Translations under genes and position numbers: made by a program | Notes under the pieces: model-generated | Seen by the model: only the letters and a program-made list of their open reading frames with translations | Databases searched by the model: none | What the model was told of the DNA's origin: nothing | NCBI RefSeq assembly: GCF_004791695.1 | Contig: NZ_SRSO01000019.1 | Coordinates: forward strand, 41,147 to 105,146 | Direction: 5' to 3' | Length of the DNA stretch: 64,000 nt | DNA from: Flavivirga rizhaonensis | GTDB taxonomy: Bacteria; Bacteroidota; Bacteroidia; Flavobacteriales; Flavobacteriaceae | Shown here: positions 10,040 through 20,019 of the stretch, piece after piece | Numbering within the stretch: position 1 is the stretch's first letter | How the letters are laid out: every line of letters starts with the position of its first letter

Positions 10040-11968
10040 ATGAAAAGAAGACACTTTTTTAAGAAAGGCGCAAAAGGCGCAATAGCAGCGAGTTTAATGC
10101 CTATTGTAGGTGATCTGACAGCTCAAAATGGAACTCAAGAAAATATCTCAGATGCCAATTGGAATTCGAAGACCGTAGTTAATAAAAACCACAAGGGCAG
10201 ACAAATAAAGGTAGATTATGATGTTGTAGTTATTGGAGCAGGTATGGCTGGTATTTGTGCTGCTGTGTCTTCGGCAAGAAAAGGTAATAAAACCGTTTTG
10301 GTGCAAGATAGACCCGTTCTTGGTGGAAATGCTTCAAGCGAAATTAGAGTAACTGTTAATGGTGTTCAAAGTTTAAAAAATGAGCATCGTGTAGAACGTG
10401 AAACAGGTGTTCTTGAAGAAATACTTATTGAAAATTGGTATTATAACGAACAGGAATCTTACCCCGTTTGGGATCATGTGTTATATGATTTTGTTACACG
10501 ACAAGAGAATTTAACATTAATGTTGAATACGCAAGTTTTTGAAGCTGTTATGGAAGGTGATAAAATTAAATCTGCCATTGCGAGACAAACTACAACTGAA
10601 ACGGAGTTTATAATTAATGGAGATATATTTATCGACTCTTCAGGTGATGGTCTATTAGCAGCGATGTCTGGTGCTGAATATAGAATAGGACGAGAAGGAA
10701 AAGCAGAGTTTAATGAGTCTTTTGCTCCTGATGTGCCAGATAATTGGGTGATGGGAGATTGTATTATGATGATTACAAAAGACATGGGGCGACCAATAAA
10801 ATTCAATCCTCCAGGTTACGCTGTTCCTTTTGATCATGAAACTGCTTTTAATAGTAGACACAGAAAGATCAAACAAATTAAAGAAGGATTTTGGTGGGTA
10901 GAAGTTGGGAGTAATAAAGATATTATTGGCGAACGAGAAGATATTAAAAGGCGTTTATTAGCGCATTTTTATGGTGTTTGGGATCATATAAAAAATTCAG
11001 GAGATTTTCCAGAAGCAGAAAACATTGCTTTGGATTGGATAGGTTCGGTACCAGGAAGAAGAGAATCTCGACGTTTTATGGGCGATTATATTTTAACGCA
11101 ACCAGATATGGAAGAATATCGTCATTTTCATGATACTGTGGCTTACGGAGGTTGGTCTTTAGATGAGCATTGTCCGGGAGGCATAGAGAACTTAACAGAA
11201 CCAGCAAGTTATTTTCACTCAAGATTCAAACAAGTTTATGAAATTCCTTTCCGTTGTTTATACTCTAAAAACATCTCTAATTTGATGATGGCAGGCAGAA
11301 ATGTAAGTGTATCACATATGGCGTTGTCTTCGTCTAGAATAATAGCAACTTGTGCTTTAATGGGGCAAGCCGTTGGAACCGCTTCAGCATTATGTAGAAA
11401 ACATAGAGCAACACCACGTGAAGTCGGAAAGAAACATATTAACGAATTGCAAGAACAATTATTAAGAGACGATTCTTATTTACCAAATCGTCCAGCAAAT
11501 GATGATAATGATAAAGCGAGGAAAGCGAGTCTTATTTTTGCATCCTCAACATTGTCAGGTGACGTAAAGAATCTAACAAACGGCATTGGGCGTACGGAAA
11601 TTGGTAAAGTAAATCATTGGGAGTCTAGTGGCTTGAATGCTGAATTGCAATTAGAATGGGAACACAAAGTGAAGTTAACAAGTGTCGAGGTGAAGTTTGA
11701 TACCAATTTACAACGTAAAATGATGATGCATAAAAACCCAGCTAACAATAAAGGTCAGGTTATTGGTGTGCCACCAGAGTTGGTTAAAAACTTTACTGTT
11801 GAGGCAAGATTGAAAGGACAGTGGAAAGAAATTGATAGAGTTGAAAATAATTTAACCCGTTTAGTTAAAGTGAATTTTGATGAAATTGATACGACTGCGG
11901 TTAGAATTAAAATGAAGAATACACATGGTGCGCCAAATATTAAGTTATTTGAAGTACGTTGTTATTAA
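10040..11968 (+). CDS. Tat-type FAD-dependent oxidoreductase with C-terminal jelly-roll domain
   Basis: A 642-residue protein with a twin-arginine-like start (KRRHFFKKGAKGA). The dinucleotide-binding site is VVIGAGMAGICAA (Gly66, Gly68, Gly71), followed by VLGGNASSEIRV, typical of the FAD_oxidored family (PF12831). Residues ~490-642 look like a galactose-binding/discoidin-type beta-sandwich. It is close in sequence to the protein at 51091 and to the broken gene at 54183. Family members are common in Bacteroidota polysaccharide loci but their reaction is poorly defined. Tat export implies a cofactor loaded in the cytoplasm and action outside it. The gene sits in the sulfatase run, 21 bases before the next one. 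Oxidation of a galactose residue is an inference. Confidence 0.82.
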   Translation: MKRRHFFKKGAKGAIAASLMPIVGDLTAQNGTQENISDANWNSKTVVNKNHKGRQIKVDYDVVVIGAGMAGICAAVSSARKGNKTVLVQDRPVLGGNASSEIRVTVNGVQSLKNEHRVERETGVLEEILIENWYYNEQESYPVWDHVLYDFVTRQENLTLMLNTQVFEAVMEGDKIKSAIARQTTTETEFIINGDIFIDSSGDGLLAAMSGAEYRIGREGKAEFNESFAPDVPDNWVMGDCIMMITKDMGRPIKFNPPGYAVPFDHETAFNSRHRKIKQIKEGFWWVEVGSNKDIIGEREDIKRRLLAHFYGVWDHIKNSGDFPEAENIALDWIGSVPGRRESRRFMGDYILTQPDMEEYRHFHDTVAYGGWSLDEHCPGGIENLTEPASYFHSRFKQVYEIPFRCLYSKNISNLMMAGRNVSVSHMALSSSRIIATCALMGQAVGTASALCRKHRATPREVGKKHINELQEQLLRDDSYLPNRPANDDNDKARKASLIFASSTLSGDVKNLTNGIGRTEIGKVNHWESSGLNAELQLEWEHKVKLTSVEVKFDTNLQRKMMMHKNPANNKGQVIGVPPELVKNFTVEARLKGQWKEIDRVENNLTRLVKVNFDEIDTTAVRIKMKNTHGAPNIKLFEVRCY

Positions 11969-11988
11969 ATAATTAGAAATATAGTAAT

Positions 11989-13521
11989 ATGAGAAATATT
12001 TTGTCAAAAGCATTATTCTGTCTTGTTCTAAGTTGTTTTACTTTTTCTTGTAAGACTAAAAGACAAGTAGAAAAAAAACCAAATATCCTCTGGATTATCG
12101 CTGAAGATTTATCCCCTTTTATGGGATGTTATGGAGATTCAATAAATAAAGGACATACACCTGTAATAGATAAGTTTGCAAGCGAAGGCGTGCTATTTAA
12201 ACGTGCTTATGCAACTGCTCCAGTTTGTTCTGCTGCACGTTCTGCTCTAATAACTGGTGTTTACCAAACTACTACAGGTACTCATAATCATAGATCTAGC
12301 AGATTTACAGATAGTAGTGTTGTACCTAATGATTTAAGGATTCAATTGCCTAAAGACATGAAAACGATACCTGAATTAATGAAAAAAGCTGGGTATTTTA
12401 CATTTAACAGTGGTAAGGATGACTATAATTTTCATTATGATAGACGTGCATTGTATGATGTTGGAACCGAAGAAAATTATAAAATAGGAATGAACGGCTG
12501 GCAAGGAAATAGGGCTATCGATTATATGACAGTAAAGAATTATGTATGGAATGCAAGACCAGATAAAAATCAACCTTGGTTTGGACAAGTACAAATAATG
12601 GGAGGGAAAAAGGATTATAAATATGTAAGAGAAGGAGAACAATTAGCAACTAATGATGTGCCATTACCACCTTATTTTCCAGATATTCCTTCACAACGAG
12701 AAGCATGGACACAACATTATAATGCCAATAGAGGTTCTGATGTTACCGTAGAGAAAATTCTAAAGCAATTAGAAGCAGATGGAGAATTAGAAAATACCAT
12801 AGTATTCTTCTTTTCAGATCATGGAAGTAATACATCATTGCGCCACAAGCAATTTTGTTATGAAGGAGGTATGTTGATACCGCTTATAGTAAAAGGGAAT
12901 CATCCTGCTTTAGAAGCTGGAATCAGAAATGATTTGGTGACTTTGCTGGATGTTTCTGCAACGACACTTGCTATGGGAGGAGCAGAATTACCAGAATATT
13001 TAGATGGTCAAAATTTATTTGGAGATAATTATAAAGAAGTTGATTATGCCATTGGAGCAAGAGATAGATGTGATTATACTATTGATAGAATTAGAACAGT
13101 AGTATCAAAGGATTACAGATATATTAGAAACTATTTTCCCGATAGGCCAATGATGCAGGCAGGTTATAGAGACAACAAACCCATTGTGAAAAATTTAAAA
13201 AAGGCATTCAAAGAAGGAAAATTAACCGAGTATCAAGCAGAACATTGGTTTGGAGTTCGTCCTGTTGAAGAGTTATACGATTTAAAAGCAGATCCGCATC
13301 AAATGAATAACCTTGCAGTTAATTCGGAATATGATAAAACTCTTAAAGAACATCGTGAAGTATTGGAAAATTGGATTAAGGAAACAGATGACAAAGGGCA
13401 GTATCCAGAGGCGACGATACAACTCAAGGCTACCTATGATTTATGGGAAAACCGCCCTCGCTTTAAAAATGCGAAGATAAACCCTGAATACGACCAGTTT
13501 AAAGAACAAAAAGCTAAATAA
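11989..13521 (+). CDS. S1 family sulfatase, heparan N-sulfatase-like group, lipoprotein
   Basis: A 510-residue sulfatase with lipoprotein signal ending FTFSC. The maturation motif is CSAAR (Cys80), with alanine in place of proline; the formylglycine-generating pathway tolerates Ala there, but it is the less usual form. Metal sites AEDLSP and FSDHGSN are present. The overall pattern (NRGSD segment, FCYEGGMLIPL, DPHQMNNLA near the C-terminus) resembles the N-sulfoglucosamine sulfohydrolase-like group; the gene at 28754 looks related. In this setting the substrate is more likely a sulfated galactose than heparan. Confidence 0.9.
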   Translation: MRNILSKALFCLVLSCFTFSCKTKRQVEKKPNILWIIAEDLSPFMGCYGDSINKGHTPVIDKFASEGVLFKRAYATAPVCSAARSALITGVYQTTTGTHNHRSSRFTDSSVVPNDLRIQLPKDMKTIPELMKKAGYFTFNSGKDDYNFHYDRRALYDVGTEENYKIGMNGWQGNRAIDYMTVKNYVWNARPDKNQPWFGQVQIMGGKKDYKYVREGEQLATNDVPLPPYFPDIPSQREAWTQHYNANRGSDVTVEKILKQLEADGELENTIVFFFSDHGSNTSLRHKQFCYEGGMLIPLIVKGNHPALEAGIRNDLVTLLDVSATTLAMGGAELPEYLDGQNLFGDNYKEVDYAIGARDRCDYTIDRIRTVVSKDYRYIRNYFPDRPMMQAGYRDNKPIVKNLKKAFKEGKLTEYQAEHWFGVRPVEELYDLKADPHQMNNLAVNSEYDKTLKEHREVLENWIKETDDKGQYPEATIQLKATYDLWENRPRFKNAKINPEYDQFKEQKAK

Positions 13522-13591
13522 AAAGTGGTAATATTTATAATTACAAGTTTTGAGTCATTAATTATATCTTCAAAATTTTTTTAAAACCATC

Positions 13592-15055
13592 ATGAACAAG
13601 TTATTAAGGGGCGTGTATTTATTGTTGTTATTTGTTATGCTTGCTTGCTCAAACTCAAAAGAAGCTAAACCAGAAGAATTCAAAATTTCGAGGCCAAACA
13701 TTATTTTATTTGTTTCAGATGACCATGGTTTAGATGCTTTGGGTTGTTATGGTAATCCTATTATTAAAACACCAAACTTGGATAAATTGGCATCTGAAGG
13801 CGTTAAATTTACAAATGCTTATTGCACTAGTGCTAGTTGCGCAGCAAGCAGGTCTGTAATTCTTTCTGGTTTATATGGTCATGCAACAGGCTCGTACGGT
13901 CATGTACACGATTACCATCATTTTAGTACATATGATAATATAAAATCTTTGTCCAATAGGTTAACCCAGGCAGGGTATTTTACGGCGAGAATAGGTAAAT
14001 ACCATGTAGCCCCAGAAACCGTTTATCAGTTTGATGAAGTACTTGAGGCTGACCCTAGAAATACAGTTGAAATGGCCGATGCGTCAAAAGGTGTTCTAAA
14101 TTCAGAAAGGCCATTCTTCTTATATTTTTGTACCGATGATCCACATAGAGGTCATCCGTTCACACCAGAAAAGTGGGATATACCAAATAGCTTTGGAAAT
14201 AAAAAGAAAGGATATAAAGGCGTAAAGCAGGTAACTTATAGTCCAGACGAAGTTTTGGTTCCTGAATTTTTGCCAGATACTAAGCAATCTCGAGAAGAGA
14301 TTGCACAATACTATCAAAGTATTTCAAGAATTGACCAAGGATTTGGTAGGCTTATGGCACATTTAAAAGGTGCTGGTAAATTAGAAACGACCGTTGTAAT
14401 TTATATTTCAGACAACGGTATGGCTTTTCCTGGAGCAAAAACTACTGTTTACGAACCAGGTATAAAATTGCCTTGCATCATTAAAAACCCAACTTCCAAT
14501 AAAAAGGGAATTACTAATTCTGCAAAAATTTCATGGGTAGATTTGACGCCAACTATTTTAGACTTTGCAAAAATAAATTATGAAGCCAAAGAATTTCATG
14601 GAAAATCATTTAGAAATATATTAGAAAATGAAAATCCTAAAGGATGGGATAATATTTATGTATCTCATACATTTCATGAAATTACCATGTATTACCCTAT
14701 GCGTGTGGCTATAGATAAAAACTATAAACTAATTTGGAACCTAGCATGGCGTTTGGAATACCCGTTTGCCTCAGATTTGTGGGCAGCTTCAACATGGCAG
14801 TCTATTTATAGAAATGATATAAAAAAATTTGGACCTCGTAAAGTTAAAGATTACCTGTTTAGACCTGAGTTTGAACTGTTCAACTTAGAAAATGATCCAT
14901 GGGAAACCAATAATTTAGCTGGAGACGAAAATTATGCTGAGCTACTAGAATCAATAAAGACCAAATTGAAAATATTTCAAAAAAAAACCTCGGACCCTTG
15001 GATGATTATGTGGGAACATGATGCTTCCTTGCAAGGTTCAGGAGTTAATTTATAA
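13592..15055 (+). CDS. S1 family sulfatase with CAASR motif, lipoprotein
   Basis: A 487-residue sulfatase with lipoprotein signal ending VMLAC. Formylglycine motif CAASR (Cys83) has Ala at the third position. Metal sites VSDDHG and ISDNGM are intact, and YEPGIKLPCI marks the late catalytic region. It ends 15 bases before a GH110 gene, so the two are probably co-transcribed. A natural pairing would be removal of a sulfate that blocks the terminal alpha-galactose before GH110 acts; that pairing is inferred from position. Confidence 0.9.
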   Translation: MNKLLRGVYLLLLFVMLACSNSKEAKPEEFKISRPNIILFVSDDHGLDALGCYGNPIIKTPNLDKLASEGVKFTNAYCTSASCAASRSVILSGLYGHATGSYGHVHDYHHFSTYDNIKSLSNRLTQAGYFTARIGKYHVAPETVYQFDEVLEADPRNTVEMADASKGVLNSERPFFLYFCTDDPHRGHPFTPEKWDIPNSFGNKKKGYKGVKQVTYSPDEVLVPEFLPDTKQSREEIAQYYQSISRIDQGFGRLMAHLKGAGKLETTVVIYISDNGMAFPGAKTTVYEPGIKLPCIIKNPTSNKKGITNSAKISWVDLTPTILDFAKINYEAKEFHGKSFRNILENENPKGWDNIYVSHTFHEITMYYPMRVAIDKNYKLIWNLAWRLEYPFASDLWAASTWQSIYRNDIKKFGPRKVKDYLFRPEFELFNLENDPWETNNLAGDENYAELLESIKTKLKIFQKKTSDPWMIMWEHDASLQGSGVNL

Positions 15056-15070
15056 TTAAAAATTTGTAAA

Positions 15071-16888
15071 ATGAATAATAAACATACACTTTTAGTTTTC
15101 TTTTTAGTAACCCTATTTTGTACAGTTGTAAAAGTAAATGCAGCTGAGGTTATACATATAAAGCACAGTGAAAACGATATAACCACTAGAGTTAGAGAAG
15201 CCATACAAAATGCAAAGGATAAGGATATTAAACTTGTTTTTGAAAAAGGGATATATAAATTTCTACCTGAATATGCGTTTAGCAAATTCTCATTTATTAC
15301 CAACCATGGTAATGGCTATAAATATGTAGGACTCAGATTTGAAAACTTTAATTCTGTAGAAGTAGAGGGTAATGGATCAGAGTTTATTTTTCATGGGCGT
15401 ATGGCACCATTTCAATTTGAAAATTGCAATAAAGTTGATGTAAAAAATGTAGTTGTAGATTGGGATATCCCCTTTACTTTTGAAGCCGAAGTTTTAAGTG
15501 TTAATAAAGAGGAAAAATGGTTTGATGTTAAACCTATAAACGATGGGCATTCCTGGTCTTTCAAGGATAATGAAATATCCTTTCCCAACATTGATGGTTT
15601 CTCATTTCGTGAGCTTGGCCACTCACATTGTTTCGATCCTAAAACCAAATCGACATTTTATGGAGCATACGGGCAGCACTTAAAACCCAAAAAAGTTGAA
15701 AAACTTGAAAATGGAATTTATAGAATATATCAGTCTATGCGTCATTACCCACCAGAAGGGGCTATAGTAGCATCAAAAGGGGGGAATGAATTTAATAGAT
15801 ATGCACCTGCATTTCAAACTCAAGAAAGCAAAAATGTAACTTATGACAACATAATTGTGCATCATGCATTAGGTATGGCTTTTTTATTTGAACGTACAGA
15901 GGATATAAAGATTATAAACTCGGGTGTCTATACTCGGGATGGTTCAAATAGATATATTTCAAGTACAGCAGATGCTACACATTTTGCTAATTGTAAAGGC
16001 GATATTCTGGTGGAAAATTGCCGATTTGAGGGTATGCTAGACGATGGCACTAATGTTCATGGTACATATGTAACAGTAGATACTATTTTGGATGAATACA
16101 CAGTTAGAATTAAGCTTCAGCATTTCGAACAGCTAGGTTTTAAGTTTGCAGATGTTGGCGATGAGGTTTGGTTTATTCAAAAACCAAGTCCAGAACGAGG
16201 AGAAATAAATGAAGTTGTTAGAGCTAAGTTTATCAACGAAAAGTATACCGAATTAACATTTAAAAATAAATTACCTAAGACCCTATCAAAAAATGATGTT
16301 TTAGAAAATAAAACATGGAATCCTACATTTACTATTCGTAATTGTCGTATTACCAAGCATAGAGCACGAAATTTAATGATAAAAACACCTAAGAAGATTG
16401 TAATAGAGAATAATATCTTATCTTCTGAAATGTCATCAATAGGATTGAGAGGGGAAACATTTTTTTGGTATGAATCTGGTGCTGTAAACGAGGTTGTAAT
16501 TCGTAATAATCATTTTATTGATTGTGCACATGGTGGTGCAGAACATGCTGTTTTATGGGTGTCTCCTAGATTGGGGAAAGGTTTTGATAAAACAGAAATT
16601 TACGACCGCAATATTATTTTTGAAGACAACATTATCGAAACGTTTCAAAACCGAATTGTTTGGGCAGACCGATTAGAAGGGCTTGTTTTTAAAGGTAATA
16701 CAATAAAACAAGTTGATGCTTTTAAATCAAAGTTTCCAAATGCACATATGTTTGATTTTAAAAACTGCAAAGATGTCGTTATTGAAAACAATGTTTATAA
16801 AGGAGATATAAAGAAATTCATTAAAGCTGATGAGTCATCTAAAAAGAGCTTAAAAATCAAACGGAATAAAGGAATTAAGTTTAAGTAG
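15071..16888 (+). CDS. GH110 alpha-1,3-galactosidase
   Basis: A 605-residue secreted right-handed parallel beta-helix protein (signal peptide to VNAAE; many IxNxxF-type rungs). The three aspartates expected of GH110 are present with the family spacing: Asp301 in STADATHF and Asp324-Asp325 in LDDGTNVHG. GH110 enzymes remove terminal alpha-1,3-linked galactose by inversion, and marine members act on the alpha-1,3 bond of the lambda-carrageenan backbone. The gene lies 15 bases after a sulfatase and 8 bases before an esterase gene. A paralogue is at 31098-33014. Start chosen at the ATG that gives a signal peptide. Confidence 0.88.
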   Translation: MNNKHTLLVFFLVTLFCTVVKVNAAEVIHIKHSENDITTRVREAIQNAKDKDIKLVFEKGIYKFLPEYAFSKFSFITNHGNGYKYVGLRFENFNSVEVEGNGSEFIFHGRMAPFQFENCNKVDVKNVVVDWDIPFTFEAEVLSVNKEEKWFDVKPINDGHSWSFKDNEISFPNIDGFSFRELGHSHCFDPKTKSTFYGAYGQHLKPKKVEKLENGIYRIYQSMRHYPPEGAIVASKGGNEFNRYAPAFQTQESKNVTYDNIIVHHALGMAFLFERTEDIKIINSGVYTRDGSNRYISSTADATHFANCKGDILVENCRFEGMLDDGTNVHGTYVTVDTILDEYTVRIKLQHFEQLGFKFADVGDEVWFIQKPSPERGEINEVVRAKFINEKYTELTFKNKLPKTLSKNDVLENKTWNPTFTIRNCRITKHRARNLMIKTPKKIVIENNILSSEMSSIGLRGETFFWYESGAVNEVVIRNNHFIDCAHGGAEHAVLWVSPRLGKGFDKTEIYDRNIIFEDNIIETFQNRIVWADRLEGLVFKGNTIKQVDAFKSKFPNAHMFDFKNCKDVVIENNVYKGDIKKFIKADESSKKSLKIKRNKGIKFK

Positions 16889-16895
16889 TGGATTT

Positions 16896-18476
16896 ATGTT
16901 GAAAAAAGCGTATGTTTTTATTTTATTAGCGACTTTATTGGTGCTCAATAGCTCTTGTAAGCTTCAAAAAACAACAACTTTAGAATCTTCCGTTAAACCT
17001 ATCCAAGTTGTACTTTTAGCAGGTCAGTCAAATATGGCAGGAGCAGGGAACTATGATGAATTAAGTGAAGAAGTTAAACAACGAATTGAAAAAATATCCC
17101 ATAGGGTTCTTCTAAGCTTTAATGGAAAACCTGCGAAACCTTTATCTTATTACGATAATAAGCCTAGCAAGAAATACAATTTTACAAAACGTTTTGGTCC
17201 CGAGCTACTATTGGGGCTAACATTAGCAGAGTCTAACCCAAATCAAGAGTTTTTACTTATAAAACGCTCGCAAGGAGGAACAGCGCTTTATGGTGCATGG
17301 AACCCAAATTGGTCGCAAACAAAAACAAAAGCTGTTGAAAAAGTGGGGTTTAAGCAAAATTTAAAATTATATAAACTCCATATTTCTGATATAAAAAGGA
17401 ATTTAAATCTTTTAAATAGTCAAAATAAAGGATATGAAATAGTTGGTCTAGCGTGGATGCAAGGTGAAAATGATGCAACTTTGGAAGCGGCAGCAAAAAG
17501 TTACAAAAATAACCTTCGGGAATTGATAAGAGCCTATAGAAGAGATTTAAACGTTCCTGAATTGCCTTTTGTTTTAGGGCAAATTAATTCAAGATATGGG
17601 TTTAAAGGAGGTGCAGAAATGGTAAGAAAAAAAATGGTGCAGTTTGCTTATCAAGACTACTATTCTAAATTGATTGAAACATCAACAGATACTTCTTGGA
17701 GTGATTTCCCAAAACATTCAGATAATGTACATTACAATGCTAAAGGGCAAGAACGTTTAGGAATGGCGTTTGCTAACGCATTTTTTGAAGTACAAAGGAA
17801 ATTAGATGTCAGCGAATTTCAAGATATCAGCCAACTTAAACCTAAATCAATAACTAAATTTAGAGCGAAAGGCGATACTAAAATGATGTATCATGTATAT
17901 ATGCCATCAAATTTCTCTCCATCAAAAAAATTACCAATCATCATCGCTTTTAGCCCTCAGGGTAGAGGCAATGTGATGTTAAATAAAATAAAGCCAAGCG
18001 CAGAGGAATTAGGTTGGATTTTGGTTGGATGTGATAAGTTAAAAAACGGAATGAAAGATGAAGTAATGGAAAATAAAATGGAAGATGAGGTACTAAATGA
18101 TATTTTAAATAATATACCGCATGACAGGGCTAGAATATATTTAGCAGGATTTTCGGGAGGCGCTATGCGAGCTTATCAAATCACAACCAGACGCTCTGAG
18201 AATTTTGAAGGAATCATTGCCTATGGAGGTTGGTTAGGAGGCGATAACTATCAAGATAAAGATTACCAAAACGGATTAAAAGTGGCTATGGTAAATGGAG
18301 AGAATGACAAAGGCGCGAACAAATGGATTGAAAAAGATACTCGAACATTAAAAAAGCATCACGCTATTGTTAAATTATTCAAGCATGATGGTGGACATAA
18401 AGTAGCCGAATATGAGTTGACAACTAAGATTTTAAATTGGTTAGAAGCGATGTATCAATCTGCAATTAAAAATTGA
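16896..18476 (+). CDS. Two-domain esterase: SASA/CE6-like plus alpha/beta hydrolase
   Basis: A 526-residue lipoprotein (signal ends LNSSC, Cys21) with two catalytic domains. Residues ~35-300 are a SASA-type carbohydrate esterase (GQSNM with Ser45; WMQGENDA; late DNVHYNAKG for the Asp-His pair). Residues ~325-526 are an alpha/beta hydrolase of the esterase/depolymerase type, with nucleophile motif GFSGGA (Ser420) and a C-terminal GGHK histidine. Both active sites look complete. The protein probably removes ester groups from the glycan, but carrageenans are not known mainly for acetylation, so the substrate is open. It sits 8 bases after the GH110 gene. Confidence 0.85.
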   Translation: MLKKAYVFILLATLLVLNSSCKLQKTTTLESSVKPIQVVLLAGQSNMAGAGNYDELSEEVKQRIEKISHRVLLSFNGKPAKPLSYYDNKPSKKYNFTKRFGPELLLGLTLAESNPNQEFLLIKRSQGGTALYGAWNPNWSQTKTKAVEKVGFKQNLKLYKLHISDIKRNLNLLNSQNKGYEIVGLAWMQGENDATLEAAAKSYKNNLRELIRAYRRDLNVPELPFVLGQINSRYGFKGGAEMVRKKMVQFAYQDYYSKLIETSTDTSWSDFPKHSDNVHYNAKGQERLGMAFANAFFEVQRKLDVSEFQDISQLKPKSITKFRAKGDTKMMYHVYMPSNFSPSKKLPIIIAFSPQGRGNVMLNKIKPSAEELGWILVGCDKLKNGMKDEVMENKMEDEVLNDILNNIPHDRARIYLAGFSGGAMRAYQITTRRSENFEGIIAYGGWLGGDNYQDKDYQNGLKVAMVNGENDKGANKWIEKDTRTLKKHHAIVKLFKHDGGHKVAEYELTTKILNWLEAMYQSAIKN

Positions 18477-18505
18477 AATACTTCTAAAAACAAACAGAAT
18501 TAAAG

Positions 18506-19954
18506 ATGCCAAAGTCCTATGTTTTATTCGTGCTTATTACAATTTTGAGTTGTTCAAATCATAAGAATGTATTAAAGACAAGCTTACTTCATAAAAATAA
18601 AAAGCCGAATATTATTTACATCTTAGCAGACGATTTAGGATACGGTGACGTTGGTATTTATGGACAAACAAAAATTAAAACGCCCATAATAGATAAATTG
18701 GCCAAAGGAGGTCTAAGATTTACAGACCATTATTCAGGACAAACGGTTTGTTCTCCATCCAGATGTGCTTTAATGACGGGCAAACATATGGGAAATGCTT
18801 CTGTAACACGAAATGGGCAATTACTTGACCCCGATGATGTGACTATTGCCGAATTATTAAAATCCAGAGGGTATAAAACTGGAATTATTGGGAAATGGGG
18901 TTTATCCGAAGGAGTAACTTCAGAAAACAGCCCTAATCAACAAGGTTTTGATCATTATTTTGGTTTTGATAATCAGGGGTTTGCACATTTTTATTATCCA
19001 GAGTATTTGTGGCGTAATCATACCAAGATAAAATATACAGAAAATATTGGTATACGCGATGGCAAAGGACATTATATAGAAGGTAAAGGTACATACAGCC
19101 ATGATGAGTTTGCAAAAGAAGCACTTCAATTTATAAGGGAAAATAAAGAGACCCCCTTTTTTCTGTATTTGCCTTTTGCCATTCCTCATGCAGAATTGAC
19201 TATACAAGAGGAAGCAAAAAAAATGTATAGAGGACTTAATTGGCCAGAAAATCCAAAAGAAGTAGGAGGGGGAGCTAAAAAGGGACAAGGTTACGGAAGT
19301 CAATATGTTGATGGGTATTGTGCTCAAAAAGAACCCAACCTAACCTATGCAGCTATGATAACCAAAATGGATAGTAATATTGGGCGTATTTTAGAGGTAT
19401 TAAAAGAATTGAACCTAGAAGAAAATACAATAATCATGTTTGCAAGTGATAATGGACCATCTACAGAAGGAGGTCAGGATATGGCATTTTTTGATAGCTC
19501 AGGAGGATTAAGAGGGCATAAAAGAGATTTATATGAAGGAGGTATACGAATTCCTTTTATAGTGCATTGGAAAGGTAAAGTAAAATCAGGTTCTGTATCA
19601 AACCACCCCAGTGCTTTTTGGGATGTATTACCTACAATTTGTGATTTGGCGGGAGTAAAAACTCCAAAAGACATAGATGGCTTAAGTTTGCTCCCCACAA
19701 TTTTAGGAGACACAAATAATCAGAAAACACATGATTATTTATACTGGGAATGGCAGTACAAACAGAAACCTAAATATGAAGTAGTTCGGAGTGGCAAATG
19801 GAAGCTCTTTAAAATAGCACCTATTAAATCGGATGAATGGTTTTATGAACTTTACGATTTAGAGAACGATAAAGCAGAATCAACAAACTTAGCATCTCAA
19901 TACCCAGAAATTATAAAAAAATTAGAAACTTACTTTGAAGAGGCAAAGCATTAA
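18506..19954 (+). CDS. S1 family sulfatase, arylsulfatase-type, lipoprotein
   Basis: A 482-residue sulfatase with lipoprotein signal ending TILSC. Formylglycine motif CSPSR with Cys82; metal sites LADDLGYGD and ASDNGPS; GKWGLSEG; and a SSGGLRGHKRDLYEGG segment almost the same as in the sulfatase at 27296 (SSGGLKGHKRDVYEGG), so the two are probably paralogues of one subgroup. The 66-base gap to the next gene and same strand suggest one operon. Confidence 0.92.
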   Translation: MPKSYVLFVLITILSCSNHKNVLKTSLLHKNKKPNIIYILADDLGYGDVGIYGQTKIKTPIIDKLAKGGLRFTDHYSGQTVCSPSRCALMTGKHMGNASVTRNGQLLDPDDVTIAELLKSRGYKTGIIGKWGLSEGVTSENSPNQQGFDHYFGFDNQGFAHFYYPEYLWRNHTKIKYTENIGIRDGKGHYIEGKGTYSHDEFAKEALQFIRENKETPFFLYLPFAIPHAELTIQEEAKKMYRGLNWPENPKEVGGGAKKGQGYGSQYVDGYCAQKEPNLTYAAMITKMDSNIGRILEVLKELNLEENTIIMFASDNGPSTEGGQDMAFFDSSGGLRGHKRDLYEGGIRIPFIVHWKGKVKSGSVSNHPSAFWDVLPTICDLAGVKTPKDIDGLSLLPTILGDTNNQKTHDYLYWEWQYKQKPKYEVVRSGKWKLFKIAPIKSDEWFYELYDLENDKAESTNLASQYPEIIKKLETYFEEAKH

Positions 19955-20019
19955 AAACTATTTTAAACCTATTTATGATTTAGAAGTCTCATTAAAAGTG
20001 ACTAAATAACTACAAGTTC

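Noticed and set aside
11989..13521. Heparan-degrading function for the N-sulfoglucosamine sulfatase-like genes
   Set aside because: No heparin lyase or glucuronidase is present; all other enzymes point to a sulfated galactan.
18920..19327. 135-residue minus-strand open frame
   Set aside because: It lies wholly inside the sulfatase at 18506 and shows no domain or start context; it is a shadow of the real gene. The same applies to the other antisense frames inside intact genes.
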